In this document: piece by piece, positions 33,366 to 43,802 of the stretch
How the letters are laid out: every line of letters starts with the position of its first letter
How positions within the stretch are numbered: the stretch's first letter is position 1
DNA from: Poecilobothrus nobilitatus
Taxonomy: Eukaryota; Arthropoda; Insecta; Diptera; Dolichopodidae
DNA: 64,000 bases
Direction: 5' to 3'
NCBI GenBank assembly: GCA_947095535.1
Contig: OX352772.1
Coordinates: 149,729,053 to 149,793,052 of the forward strand
Notes under the pieces: model-generated
The model's database searches: none
What the model was told of the DNA's origin: nothing
Seen by the model: only the letters and a program-made list of their open reading frames with translations
Position numbers and translations under genes: made by a program

Positions 33366-33920
33366 CTTCGGAAATTCTTTGAAAAATTTTACTTATCATT
33401 TCCCAAATATCCTCAAATTTAACTTCAGCAGCGGCTCGGAAATTTATCCAACCAGAACGCCGCTCTTCAAAATTTTTTCCACAGAAAGTTATACCCACTT
33501 TATCTGTAGGTAAAATGTGTTTGGTGCCATATGTTATCACTTCATTTATAGCGGCTTTGCATTCTTTGGCACCTGTTTTAGTTGAAATTCCATTTTCCTT
33601 CCTCTTACATTAAATCTTTCAATGTTGGTCATGTGATACTTAATAATGTGTAGCGGTCGTTCAATTCGCCCAAGGAAGTCGAAGCGCCGGCTAAACTTTT
33701 ATATTTTTGAAGTAATATTTTCTTAGACATTGTAATACTTCTTTTTAGTTTGATGGTCAACAAATTATTATTGGAAATGAGTTTATTCTGTATATATATT
33801 CACAGGTAAAGCACAAAATTTTGAGCTGGAATTCCAAATACTTTGCAACAATGTAATTTAAAAAATAAATAATGAATTTTAAATGTTTAATGATGAATTT
33901 TAAATGTTTAATTTTATATC

Positions 33921-34325
33921 ACAGTTAATGATAAATTCCCTATTCCAAACATCGAATCCTTATTTGATAAACTTGGTCGCGCCCAATACTTTTCGACCTT
34001 AGACCTCGCTAAGGGTTTTCACCAAATTTTGGTTGACGAAAAAGATAGGGCTAAAACCGCATTCTCAACACCACAGGGTCATTTTGAATTTAAACGAATG
34101 CCGTTTGGACTCAAAAACACACCCGCGACCTTTCAAAGGATGATAAATCATGTCCTGAGGGAACATATAAATAAAATTTGTGTCGTCTATCTTGACGATA
34201 TTTTGATATTTTCAACATCTCTTCAAGAGCATGTTGAAGCAATAACAGAAATACTAAGGAAATTAAGGGAACATAACTTAAAGATACAAGTCGATAAATG
34301 CAATTTTTTTGCAAAATCAAAATAA
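33921..34325 (+). pseudogene. Errantivirus RT fragment (unit A)
   Basis: RT palm with [27 protein letters not shown] (motif A), [15 protein letters not shown] and the catalytic VVYLDDILIF. It stops at 34323 where about 0.85 kb (RT thumb and RNase H) has been deleted relative to unit C. It is in a single frame. Confidence 0.87.
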
Positions 34326-35819
34326 AAAATGTAAAATAGCACCCATCAACCCAGTCTAGCATGAACCCCAGACCTTAGACCGTATAAAGTTATACGCAAA
34401 TATAAAACCCAAAGAAATAGGAGTAAATGTTTTAAACAAAAATGATTTTGAGTTAGCAACAATTCATAGTGGTGCCGAAGATTTGGGTGACCACATTCCT
34501 ATCTCAGAAAATATTATTAACAAATACCATACTCAAATTCATTTAGTTAAAGAAAAAAATAAAGAATTAATAATCAAATACAACCACTTCAGACAAATCT
34601 ATATTTCTGAAAGTGATTTAATTAATAATAATATTTTAAATGATCTATTAAGAAGATATATTAGAAAAGGTAGGTACTACAGGAATTTATTCTGAATTAC
34701 AAAATCCAAAATATAACATTTTACAACGAAAATTAATTGAACTATTTTCTAATGATCAAAATATAAAATTTATTAAATGTAATAATAAAGCTTTAGAATT
34801 AGATAGTGAAAAGGACGCAATTAAAATTATTGACGAAACACACAAAACAACAAATCACAGAGGAATTTTAGAAAATTATAACGAATTAAGAAATAAATAC
34901 CCACTTTTATCCAAGGCTCAAAGAGCTAATTCATAAGTATGTCAACAACTGTGATATTTGTAACTTAGCGAAATATGAAAGAAAACCTGACAAATACAAA
35001 TTTGAAATCACTGAAACCCCTTCCGAACCCAATGAAATAATACATGGAGATTTATTTTTCTGTTACAAGGAAGTTTATCTAACAATATTAGACAAATTCA
35101 CCAAACATCTTATGATTCATAGGTTAAACGATCGGAATTCGGTTACAATAATACAAGCTCTAAAAAATAGATTTGCAATATTTGGTAAACCAAAAAAATT
35201 CGTATTCGATAATGAATTCAATACCATTAATATAAAAGACTTTTTAAGCGTAGAAAATATAGAATCGCACTTTACTTCTCCTCGATCTCATATTGGCAAC
35301 TCACCTATTGAAAGAGTTCATGGAACCCTAAATGAGCACTTGCGTATTCTAGAAGCTCAAAAATCTAAATTAACCCCATATGAAAAAATTCTATTTGCCG
35401 CTGAAAAATACAATAATAGCATTCATTCAGTTACCTTAGAAAAACCTATAGATTTTCTAAAAAACAAAGTTACTAATTTAGATATTATAAAAGAAAGATT
35501 GAACAAAGTAAAAAATAGTGTAATCGCAAAATTAAATGAAAAGAGAAAACCTTTCTCACCAGAAAATAAAGCCGAAATACTTATAGAAAACCCCGAGGCA
35601 GTTCGCTATAAACACCTACATAAATACATTAAAATAAAAACTAAACTTGATAATAATAGGTTAAAAGATCTTAGAAATAAAAACATCCACCCAACAAGAA
35701 TAAAACGAAACTTTAAATTTTTTACAGAAAATCAAGACAACAATAAAAGCAAAAACAAAGACAATCCTGGTCAGACTTCTTCAACTAACTATATTTCTAT
35801 TAACACTGCAACTTACTAA
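34326..35819 (+). pseudogene. Errantivirus linker and integrase (unit A)
   Basis: After the deletion scar come the RNase H-integrase linker and the HHCC zinc domain (HKTTNHRG and NNCDICN). The DDE core follows with Asp in IIHGDLFF, Asp in FVFDNEF and Glu in GNSPIERVHGTLNEH, then a basic C-terminal tail. The core is open from about 34930 to 35819. Frameshifts near 34690 and 34922 break the N-terminal part. It is the DNA-joining enzyme of the retroelement. Confidence 0.85.
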
Positions 35820-35849
35820 CACCTCAACAATTTCTATACAAAAATTAGA

Positions 35850-37296
35850 AAATGAAGGAGGATTTCAAATAATAAGATTAACAAAAACGCAATTAATATC
35901 AAAATCCTTCAAAATTCCTTCAATATATATTCGAACGAATTTCAGTCAACTTTAGACGAAATTAAAAATAACTTAAACTTAATTTTCTCGTCAGAAAATG
36001 ATTCTCTACTAATCAAACAACTTCAAGTTCAAATTGAAAAGACAGAACATAGTTTAAAAACAATAACTCTCTTTCGACGAAAAAGAGGCTTAATAAATTT
36101 AGGAGGCAAAATTGCTAACTGGCTTTTTGGCACAATGGACAGCGACGACAAAGCTGCAATCGAACAACACCTAAACACCATCGACATTAATAATCATCTT
36201 TCTATAACAAATCTAAATAACCAAATTAAAATTAATACAGATCTTCAAAATAATATTAACATTTTAAAAAATCGCATAATGCAAAATCAAGTATTAACTT
36301 TGCAAACTTTAAATCATACAACTGATATTACTAACAAAAGTATAAAAAATTTGCATTTCTTATCATTACTAACCGACATTAACCTAGTAAATTCTGAAAT
36401 AGATAAAATCCAACAAAATATTATGTTTGCAAAACAAGGTATTATGAGTCATTCAATTTTAACCGATAATGAAATCGATGATTAGTATCGATACATTTAA
36501 ATATAAAGAAATAAAAAGTTCTCTTTTAAAATATGACAATAAATTAATATTCGTTATTCTAATTCCAAACCTCACTAAGGAACTTGTTATAAAGTATTTG
36601 ATATTGCGAACTCCAAATAGAAATTTTGAGGAAATATTTATCGAAAATAATAATGTAATTCAATATAAGGATAAAATTTATATTGATAATAATGAAAAAT
36701 ATATAAAACTATTAACTCCAGCTAATGATTGTATTAATAATTTAGAAAATGAAAATTATAAAAATTATAAGAAAATAATAAAAAATAATTTTGAAATCAA
36801 TGAAATTCTTCCTCACATGATTTTAATGAAAAATTGTAAAAATCACTCTCTAACAAATGATTGTGATCATTCAAAACATATATTAAATGGAAATAATATT
36901 GTAGAATTCCATAATTGTTCAATAAAAATAAATAATGTAACATTTCTAAATAATGAAAAAATAGAAAAAAATCATATTATTGTACCTAATTATTTAGACA
37001 TTTATAATGTAAGCTTAAAATTAAATATTGAAAATATAAATATAAAACAAACTAAAAATTTAGAACGAATTTATGAAATTAAAAATAAAACAAATAATAA
37101 TTTATTACTTTCAATAATTTTGCTTTTATCAGCAATTATTATCATTGTAATTTTATATATTATAAGAAAAATAAAAATTTTTAAAAAGAAAGAACCAAAG
37201 GAAATTAACACAGAAAAAAAGAACACTCAGGAGAGTGTCCAACTTAACGATGGGGGGATCATATTTGTCAACAAATTTTCTCATATTGTAATTTAA
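35850..37296 (+). pseudogene. Errantivirus envelope glycoprotein remnant (unit A)
   Basis: The layout is that of insect errantivirus Env (class related to baculovirus F proteins): a short surface subunit, a dibasic furin-like site RRKRG (36075-36089), a Gly-rich fusion-peptide-like segment, a long helical region rich in Asn/Ile, and several Cys. A single hydrophobic span (LLLSIILLLSAIIIIVILYI, about 37105-37165) and a Lys-rich tail follow. A stop at 36483-36485 and a frame change near 36475 split it, and one base is missing near 35930 relative to unit B. The 3' end reads into the LTR as in related elements. Confidence 0.8.
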
Positions 37297-37790
37297 TTCT
37301 GGTCAATTTTCCCATTCTTTAATTCTTCCGACAAAAGATACCGCGCTTAATTTTTCTCACCGGTAAATTATTAATTTCACGAATTGACCATCATAATTCA
37401 TAAACAAATTAACATCGCTTTCCCTCTCCCACTTCATTCGTTAATCATGTTATTATTATAATTATTAATTTCCCATCAAAAGTTTTCGGGATAAATCAAA
37501 TCGCGTTCAATAAATTTTCCTACAAATTAAAAGCTGATTCTTGCAATTAATTATTATAAATACTAACGTTCTTTCAATTAAAAATCAGTCTTATAAGTTT
37601 ATCTTCCTCGGTTCCTTCTTTGATAAGGAATATACAAAAATTAATATTATAATAATAAACTAATATTAAGTTTATATTTAAAGTTTTAATTTAAGTTTAA
37701 ATTTAAATAATAAAAGAAATATAAAACACCAAATTTTATTTTTTTGTTTTTTTTAATGTTTTAATATTTTTTTTTGATTTGACATCAAAT
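37258..37790 (+). repeat. 3' LTR-like region of errantivirus (unit A)
   Basis: Starts just after the purine tract gatgggggg and runs to the point where Polinton capsid coding begins (about 37795). It is AT-rich with no gene. The 5' LTR is absent, so its limits cannot be confirmed. The same block is at 51561-52095. Confidence 0.5.
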
Positions 37791-37798
37791 AAAAATAA

Positions 37799-38563
37799 AA
37801 GTTGCATTTATCAATATTGGGCAGTATAATGTTTATGTAAAAAACATTGAAAAACCTCTCGAAAAAATTAAAGTAACCAAATCTATAGGCTACACATATT
37901 ATTCATATGACGATTCGGAGTTACATTTGGATGATTGGAAGTTTAATTTTTTGCCAGCGGTTATTAAAAATATAACTCCTAATCCCGGATTTACTCGAAA
38001 TCAAGTTTTCAAAGAATTTTTTAATGAAGTTTTGACATATATCTCTACTCCTAAAAATTATGATGATGTAATATTTAAAAAAGTGTCAAAATCTAACCAA
38101 GGGGATTTAATTCGAATATCGCAGACTTTTAATGAAGATAGTTTCTATATAAAAGTTAATCAAAGTTATAATGTAAGAACATTACTAACTGAATTATTTC
38201 AACAAAAAAAAATATATAAAAAATTTCAAAACAAAATTACCTGAACTATTCAAATTAGCTGTTGCTAATAACAAAGATGAATTGAATGGAATGGTGATGA
38301 TTTATTTACATATCATACAATCATCTGTTTTTGGAAGTAGCAAAGTGCGGGCGTTGAGAGCTATCAACATAGAAAATTGTAGAATACCTAAAAATATTGA
38401 ATTTGAAAATGTTCATTACATACCCATAGAAAAAAATTGTTTTGAAACGATAGCGATTAAAATTTGTAACCAATACGGTGATGGATTAATTTTGTTTCCA
38501 GTTACTATCCAACAAAAACTGTATTACACTTTAAAAAGCATTGATTGCCCAAAAACAATATAA
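37799..38563 (+). pseudogene. Polinton penton-like minor capsid protein (unit A)
   Basis: Family-typical order. The N-terminal part has INIGQYNVYV and FNFLPAVIKNI-type strands. After a frameshift near 38230 the C-terminal part has YLHIIQSSVFG, KVRALRAINI, ENVHYIPIEKNCFETIAIKI and LYYTLKS, the diagnostic end of Polinton minor capsid (PX/penton) proteins. It would form pentameric vertices of the capsid. The start is lost, since the coding sequence emerges from the errantivirus LTR. Confidence 0.78.
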
Positions 38564-38596
38564 ATAGTACTACTCAAATATGGTATCCTGTCAAAC

Positions 38597-38869
38597 ATGG
38601 AAAGAGGTTAGGCGAGATATTATTCCTCTCAAGTAGAAGGAAGAATCAACGATATTGGACCTTTATTACAGTTTTATCAAGCTATACAAAGAGGTCGTGG
38701 TTTTGGAAATATATTCGGAAGTTTAATTCGTTACTTAAAGCCAGTTTTTACATTAGGTTGGGACTTAATTAAAAAACAGGCTGTAAACACACGTAAAAAT
38801 ATTTTTAATGATATAGCAAATGGTGCAAACATAAAAGAAGCCGTAATTGATCAAACAAAGGCGGCATAA
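38597..38869 (+). pseudogene. Small Polinton minor virion protein (unit A)
   Basis: Frame starting MERG with a TAG at codon 5, then a QVEGRINDIGPLL region, the Gly-rich GRGFGNIFGSLIRYLKP segment and a Lys/Asn-rich tail. The Gly-rich amphipathic motif is typical of the small protein encoded just before the major capsid in Polintons. A stop at 38867 is followed, in a shifted frame, by more of the same protein (TSLGKSVVKQLD). An original region of about 120 codons is inferred. Confidence 0.65.
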
Positions 38870-38949
38870 CAAGTTTAGGGAAATCAGTAGTTAAACAGCT
38901 GGATTCGATGTATGTATGGTGGATGTATGTATGGCAAAGAGCTATAAAA

Positions 38950-40054
38950 AGACGAGTACTTTGGAGTGCAACTGTTATTATAGGAACCGGAACTGACGCA
39001 AAAACAGCTCCCCAGCCGAGTGTTGTAAACAATTTATTACACTCTTTAATTAAACAATGTAATGTTATTTTAAACGGAAAAAACATCACTTCTTCAGATA
39101 CCTTATACCATTATAAAGCATACTTAACTACTTTACTAAATTAAGGTACAGATTACAGTTAAACGCATCTGAAAGCATCTAGTTGGGAATTGATTAAGCC
39201 AAATGTCAATGATTTCAACAATTCTGGTTCTAAATCAAGACAAAAATCATACAACAATACTGCAATAGTAGTATTAATGGGAAAATTACATGTAGATTTC
39301 TTCAATACTTCCAAATTACCTTTAAATAATGTTGACATTCGCATTTCTTTAGCATTAGAGAAACAAGATTTTTATATTTTCTTTAACGATAACGGTGAAA
39401 GTTATTTAAAAATTCCCGAAGCTACATTATACATGAAACATTTAACAATTAATTCTAGCATATTGATAGTACACAATACTGTACTGGAAAAGGCTAACGC
39501 GAAATATTTCTATACGAGAAGTGAAATCAAAATATTTACAATTCCAGCTAACACTTCCAACATATCATTGGATAATATATTTATAGAGCAAATACCAAAA
39601 GCTCTTGTATTTTGTATGGTTAATAATGAAAATTTTAATGGTGAAAGATCGAAAAATCCATACCATTTCGATCATCAAAATCTCACAAAATTTCAATTAT
39701 ATGTGAATGGAGTGCCTACTCCAAACTATGCAATTGAAACAAGTTTTACATCGAATAATCTTTGTAATTCTCGTGCATATTTAACATTATTCAGGAACTG
39801 GCATACATCACTCTGATAGAGGACATCAAATTTCAAAAGAACTTTTTTGAAATGGTTATACAATACTAGCTTTTGATTTAACACCAGGCGGCTCGGGAAC
39901 TGATACATGACAGAGTTTATTAAACCAGAGAGTTGTAAAGATTGAAGCAAGACTCAGTTCTCCATTAACTTCCACATTAACTTGTATTGTATTTGCAAAA
40001 TTTGATGCTAATATCGAAATTGATAAAAATCGTAACGTATACGTAAACATATAA
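38950..40054 (+). pseudogene. Polinton major capsid protein, double jelly-roll (unit A)
   Basis: Readable blocks in order are NNLLHSLIKQCNVILNGK, YHYKAYLTTLLN, GKLHVDFFNTSKLPLNNVDIRI, LKIPEATLYMKHLTI, EKANAKYFYTR, LDNIFIEQIPKALVF, NPYHFDHQNL, RAYLTLF and a C-terminal KIEARLSSPL with ANIEIDKNRNV. These are characteristic of the Polinton MCP. The first jelly-roll's N-terminus is missing. Two in-frame stops (39142-39144, 39160-39162), a frame change near 39810 and others up to 39930 inactivate it. The same lesions are in unit B. Confidence 0.85.
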
Positions 40055-40065
40055 AAGAAAGTGTA

Positions 40066-40447
40066 ATGGACTATTTCTATTCATTTGAAAATGGCATGTG
40101 CTCTAGTAGATTTATCGTTTTCTATACGGACGATAACAATACAATATTTGTAAAAAATATTGCTGTGTAAAAAATGTAAAACTATTGTAAAAGAATTAAA
40201 GTATAAATTTCCTGTCAGAGATTTAAAAAGGACAGACATTGAGAATTACTCTTTTGGACATATCGATAACGAAAAAATAACTAATAACCTAATAAATTTG
40301 CCTGAAAAATTCGATATAGTCTTAACAAATGGAAAACTTAAAGCAGAATTTTTAACAACATTTATACGAGGAAATACTCGACTAATTGATATTTCCCGTT
40401 TGCAAGAAAATGAATACACTTCAGATTTCAAAGGTGCTGAAATGTAA
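40066..40447 (+). pseudogene. Uncharacterised Polinton protein before the protease (unit A)
   Basis: ATG at 40066, with a shift near 40168 at GTG-TAA. Then come VKELKYKFPVRDL, ENYSFGHI and LPEKFDIVLTNGK. The homologue at 63042-63287 in the other Polinton family shows it is a real gene between MCP and protease. No known domain was recognised. It overlaps the protease start in another frame. Confidence 0.6.
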
Positions 40448-40859
40448 TAACTTAACACATAAAATATTTAGAGGTGTTTATGCTCTTGATCAATTGCCAA
40501 AACAAGTTTCAAAACTTAGTATTTTGGTGGTAAATACTGATACTTCTAATGAAAAGGGAACACATTGGCTAGCAATATTTGTTCCAGTTCAAGGGTGTGC
40601 AGAATATTTTGATTCATTTGGAAATCCACCATTTCACAATGAGATTATAAAATTTCTACAAAATCAATCGAAATGTTTTGTTTTCAACAATAAGCGTTTA
40701 CAAAGTAATTTAACATCGGTTTGCGGACATTATTGTTGTGTATATCTATGGAAGCGAAGTTCCTGTAAAAGCATGAAATATTTTCTTAATTTATTCAACA
40801 CATTATCCCCACTTAAAAACGATGAAAAAATACAAAGAATATTTCGAAAAATTTTTTAA
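40410..40859 (+). CDS. Polinton adenain-like cysteine protease (unit A)
   Basis: A 149-codon open frame (ATG at 40410, chosen because the frame upstream has no better start). The catalytic set of C5/Ulp1-like proteases is visible: THWLAIF (His), YFDSFGNPP (Asp), NNKRLQS (Gln) and TSVCGHYC (Cys). The enzyme would process virion proteins during maturation. It looks intact in both A and B. The N-terminus may have been longer, fused to the preceding gene in the ancestor. Confidence 0.85.
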   Translation: MNTLQISKVLKCNNLTHKIFRGVYALDQLPKQVSKLSILVVNTDTSNEKGTHWLAIFVPVQGCAEYFDSFGNPPFHNEIIKFLQNQSKCFVFNNKRLQSNLTSVCGHYCCVYLWKRSSCKSMKYFLNLFNTLSPLKNDEKIQRIFRKIF

Positions 40860-40924
40860 AAATGTGGGAGAAAAACTATAAATACAAAATTCGAAAATAA
40901 AATTCATCAGTTAAAACAAAAAAG

Positions 40925-41438
40925 ATGGAGCAATCAACAAATTCAGAAGTATTTGAAACACAAAAAGGTGAGCCAGTGCAGAACCTTTTATTAAGCTATA
41001 CTTATTTATTTTTTGGATAAAAAACAAACAATAAAAATTCAAATTGGATTTAATATTGAGAATTTTGCTGCATCAATAATTTTCCAACGGCAAAACAGAG
41101 TCTTAAGCTATATGAATTATTTGGAGTGGTATACATTTTATCATGATTTTAAAAACAGTCAAGCAAAATTAAATTCAAATGGATTTTCGCTAACATTTAA
41201 TCATGCCGAGCGCACAAAAAAACTTACATTGCAGTTAGATGAGTACACTCGTTTTTGCCTCACTTTAGATTTTATACAAGCAGTGATGTCATATAATAAT
41301 GGAGCTGAACTTAATATACGAGAATATATAATAAATAAAACAAATATTTTTAAAACCAATTATTTTCTTTATTTCTTATTAAATACATATATAAATTCAT
41401 ACAATTTTTTACAGCACATCTTTTTAAATTTTCAGTAA
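40925..41438 (+). pseudogene. Uncharacterised Polinton protein after the protease (unit A)
   Basis: ATG at 40925 (MEQSTNSEVF), LLLSYTY, a frameshift in the T-run near 41010, then IKIQIGFNIE and MNYLEWYTFYHDF, and ends around FIQAVMSYNNGAELNIREYI. The homologue at 63441-63836 shares LLLSYTY, the central region and the AVMTYNKTAELNVKEYV end, so the gene is conserved between Polinton families. The last 35 codons are antisense to the convergent gene and probably not original. Confidence 0.62.
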
Positions 41439-41853
41439 TGTTATGGTGAGGGCAAATGGTTGTGAAATTTCTTAGTTTCTGAAGAGATGGAATGTCATTA
41501 TCTAAATTGATAACTTCTACCGAACTGGAAACAAATTTATCTAAAAATTCCTTTTTCTGGTATCGCTTTATGTAAACGAAATCGAATGAATTTAAATGTT
41601 CGTTTAATGTATTTTTAATTGCTGAATATTCTATAAATCCATCATACCAGTCAAAACCATTTATTTGTCTTTTATTGAAGTCATTTTGCTGTTTAACATC
41701 ACTATTTAACTCTTCCAACGAATAAGGTGCTTTATACATAAACAGCATTGGTATCAGTGACCCTTCAGCTATCAAAGAAAATTCCTTCAAGAAATGTTGT
41801 TTATTATTTCCAATAATAAACTGTAGATCAGATAATGCCTTCCTGCTGCTCAT
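41350..41853 (-). CDS. Polinton minus-strand conserved protein, P2 version (unit A/B border)
   Basis: An open frame, most likely starting at MSSRKALSDLQ (ATG ending at 41853; the frame extends upstream to 41913). It shares DLQ, KQHFLKEFSLI, GSLIPMLFMYKAPYS-EEL, VYIKRYQKKEFLDKF, IPSLQKL and CAVKNCMNLYMYL with the P1 version at 9201-9692. The role is unknown. It is convergent with the preceding plus-strand gene. It spans the A/B unit border; the truncated remnant of the same gene marks the left edge of unit A at 29813. Confidence 0.7.
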   Translation of the reverse strand: MSSRKALSDLQFIIGNNKQHFLKEFSLIAEGSLIPMLFMYKAPYSLEELNSDVKQQNDFNKRQINGFDWYDGFIEYSAIKNTLNEHLNSFDFVYIKRYQKKEFLDKFVSSSVEVINLDNDIPSLQKLRNFTTICPHHNITENLKRCAVKNCMNLYMYLIRNKENNWF

Positions 41854-42020
41854 TTTATGTTTTACTATATTAAAATAAGCCAGCAGTCTATTATTTATAT
41901 CTGATTTCATCAACCATAGTGGGTAGTTCCAAATTGTACACAGTGAACATTTTTTTTTTAAATAAAAGAAAATTAAATATTATACATAAAGGGTTGTATG
42001 ATGTACAGTCAATTAGAAAC

Positions 42021-42089
42021 ATGAGTAAAGTAGTAGCTATCAGTTTATTCTCGTTAATAATAATAATCAGTATTTTCTTAGAGAATTAA
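42021..42089 (+). CDS. Very short hydrophobic frame or exon (unit B)
   Basis: Counterpart of 29963-30022, three codons longer because the TGA is replaced. A ttttgcag acceptor-like site follows at 42098. Confidence 0.28.
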   Translation: MSKVVAISLFSLIIIISIFLEN

Positions 42090-42098
42090 CTTTTGCAG

Positions 42099-42195
42099 TT
42101 CATTAATACCAATATTGCACGTTTTCAAATTGCCTATTCTTTGGAAGATTTATCTGATGTCAATAAAAAATCTTTAACCGAAATAAAATTCAAGG
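42099..42195 (+). other. Putative internal exon (unit B)
   Basis: Bounded by an acceptor-like ttttgcag and a donor-like aag/gtaatt. It encodes a protein-like NTNIARFQIAYSLEDLSDVN segment kept in all three units. The next acceptor-like site is ttttag at 42316. Units A and C lose the donor side by deletion. Confidence 0.35.
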
Positions 42196-42316
42196 TAATT
42201 TGAACATAATATATTATGTATGTTAAATTATTTAACTTAATAAATATTCTGTAAATATGTTATTTCAAATACAAATATAATCTTAATATTCTAATACACA
42301 CCTGCAAAAATTTTAG

Positions 42317-42780
42317 AAATTTGTTTTTAATGAAACATGAATTTAGTATAAATGAATCTACATTATCTAATAATAATTTTATTAAAAATAAGTGCGTTAT
42401 GTCCGAAACGTATTCAATGGAACCCTTTGAATACCTAATTGGAAAATGTGAAGTTTTCCAATTAGAGACAGAGTTGGATTTATTTCAACCAATAAATTTA
42501 AAAAAGTTACCGTGCAAGCTAGTCAAAAAGACAAGTGCGCTGCCAGAGCTCCGTCCCCAGCCGTCAAAAAACACACAAGTGACGGAAAAGCCCGGACCCC
42601 AGCAGCCAGAGTGAACACAAGTGGCGGCGGAAAAGTTTGTCTATCTTGAGAGAATTCCAATGTCCCCATTACCAGGGTCAACAGAAGTGGCGATGGAAAA
42701 GCTTTTTTCCTTTGAGAGAATGCCCACGTCTCCTTTGTCAGAGCCGACAGAAGTTGGAAAAGCGTGTAAAAATAAAAAAA
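42317..42780 (+). pseudogene. Unrecognised Polinton-island protein with Pro/Glu-rich repeats
   Basis: Frame with FEYLIGKCEVFQLETELDLFQ, then after 42530 a visibly GC-richer segment that encodes imperfect repeats of the form TEVA-EK-F-(F/Y)-ERMP-SPL, disrupted by one frameshift near 42612. I do not recognise the protein. The repeat region may tether or scaffold, but this is speculation. It lies only in unit B. Confidence 0.4.
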
Positions 42781-43103
42781 ACTGAAATTTTTAAAAATAA
42801 AAGAACAATATTTGAATTTTTTATGTTTCATTTATATTTCATTTTTTAATTTTAGTAAGACCAAAGAACGAACCTGAAATGTAAGAAGAATTAAACCTGT
42901 AAGAAGAATTAAACCTGAAATTTTTAAAAATAAATAAAAGAAGAATATTCGAATTTTTATGTTTTATTTATTTTTAATTTTTTAATTTTGGTATAAGATC
43001 AAAGAGTGAACCTGTAAAAAGAAAGAAACCTGAGATTTTTAAAAAATAAAATAAAAGAAAAACAATTCAATTTTTGTAATTCTATATTTATTTTTATGCT
43101 TTT

Positions 43104-43514
43104 CTAAATTTCTGGAATTATATCAAAGAGTGCCATATTGCATTTGGCGGTATCTCTCCCTGTAAATTTAAATTTAAATTTTTTGGAATTGAGCTCTTGC
43201 AGCTCCGCCTCCGTTGTTACCTCTTTCGAAAAACGTTTTGGCAAAAAGAACGTTATACATTTTTTAGTTGACGGATCCTGCACCTTTGCCAAAAGAACTA
43301 TTTGGCCCCTTTTGGTTTTTAAAAACCACCAATTTAACACATCATAATGCACTCCCATAGTAGGTGCGTCGATTGCCTGGTTCTTTTTTTCCTGCGGCAA
43401 TTAAATTGTTTAAAAAAGACTAAAAAAAAAATAAAATAAAAATCATATAAAATTTATATTATTATTAAAAATAATTTATATATCAAATTTTAATTAATAA
43501 GTTTTACTTACCAT
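43104..43514 (-). CDS. Small Polinton-island protein, possible OB-fold, with one intron
   Basis: The main exon (43104-43391) encodes VHYDVLNWWFLKTKRGQIV, LLAKVQDPSTKKCITFFLPKRF and NSKKFKFKFTG. Alternation of strands and the ITFFLPKRF block resemble small predicted OB-fold proteins of Polinton/adinto-type viruses, which may bind single-stranded DNA. This is inferred. A stop directly precedes the frame, but a GTAAGT donor right after an ATG (43512-43514) and a CAG acceptor at 43392 provide a start by splicing out 43392-43511. Confidence 0.5.
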
Positions 43515-43802
43515 AGTTAATTTATTACCAATTATTGAAAGAAGTATGAAAAAATTATAAATTTATAATCCTTATATATATTAATTTTCCCCACCTGAAT
43601 TTTGTTTATTATTTAAAGGTAAAATTACAATACTGAATTTTAAATTAAATTTTTTATTATTAGGCAACATCAAAAATACACGTAATTAAGTTTTTTTTTT
43701 TATTACTTATGAAGAATTTGCAACTTTGTAAGAATATAAAAAAATCTTTTAAAATAAAAATAATTTAATCGCAATTTGTGCACAAAACGATAAACGTACG
43801 AT

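Larger units (their letters stand above)
30131..33730 (-). pseudogene. Polinton protein-primed DNA polymerase B (unit A)
   Basis: Minus-strand gene for the family-B, protein-primed polymerase that replicates Polintons. From the start near 33730 it has an N-terminal domain, a zinc-ribbon-like Cys-rich region (32.5-32.86 kb), ExoI FYDLES, and ExoIII YCTSDINILAEA. Then come motif A YIDVCSLYPW, motif B LNSFWGKFGQR, and motif C YCDTDSV near 30183-30200. Two short introns (33302-33365, 31258-31336) have GT-AG borders and restore the frame. Lesions are a frameshift near 33620, stops near 32418 and 31980, a stop (TAA 30177-30179) two codons after motif C, and truncation of the C-terminus at about 30130 by a deletion. 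The gene is dead. Confidence 0.88.
33921..37790 (+). mobile_element. Errantivirus-like gypsy element, 5'-truncated (unit A)
   Basis: Begins inside RT at acagttaatg and contains RT, an RNase H deletion, integrase, an env gene with a furin-like site and a C-terminal membrane span, a polypurine tract (37249-37257) and a 3' LTR-like region. Gag, protease and the 5' LTR are missing. It separates PolB from the capsid genes of the host Polinton. Confidence 0.82.
29813..41869. repeat. P2 tandem unit A (Polinton P2 + errantivirus)
   Basis: Runs from a truncated start inside the antisense of the minus-strand gene (29813-29860) to the same point at 41869. B starts at 41870 and C at 56173 with the same sequence aaaataagccag. 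The right 8 kb of A and B are nearly identical at an offset of about 14303 bp. Confidence 0.85.

Noticed and set aside
33900..33925. Splice acceptor (tatatcacag) joining PolB upstream DNA to the errantivirus RT
   Set aside because: The bases also read as the natural coding sequence just before the RT block, so this is more simply a truncation breakpoint.
38805..40458. Minus-strand frames opposite the capsid and pre-protease genes
   Set aside because: They are antisense to well-recognised Polinton genes and preserved only because the plus-strand copies are near identical.
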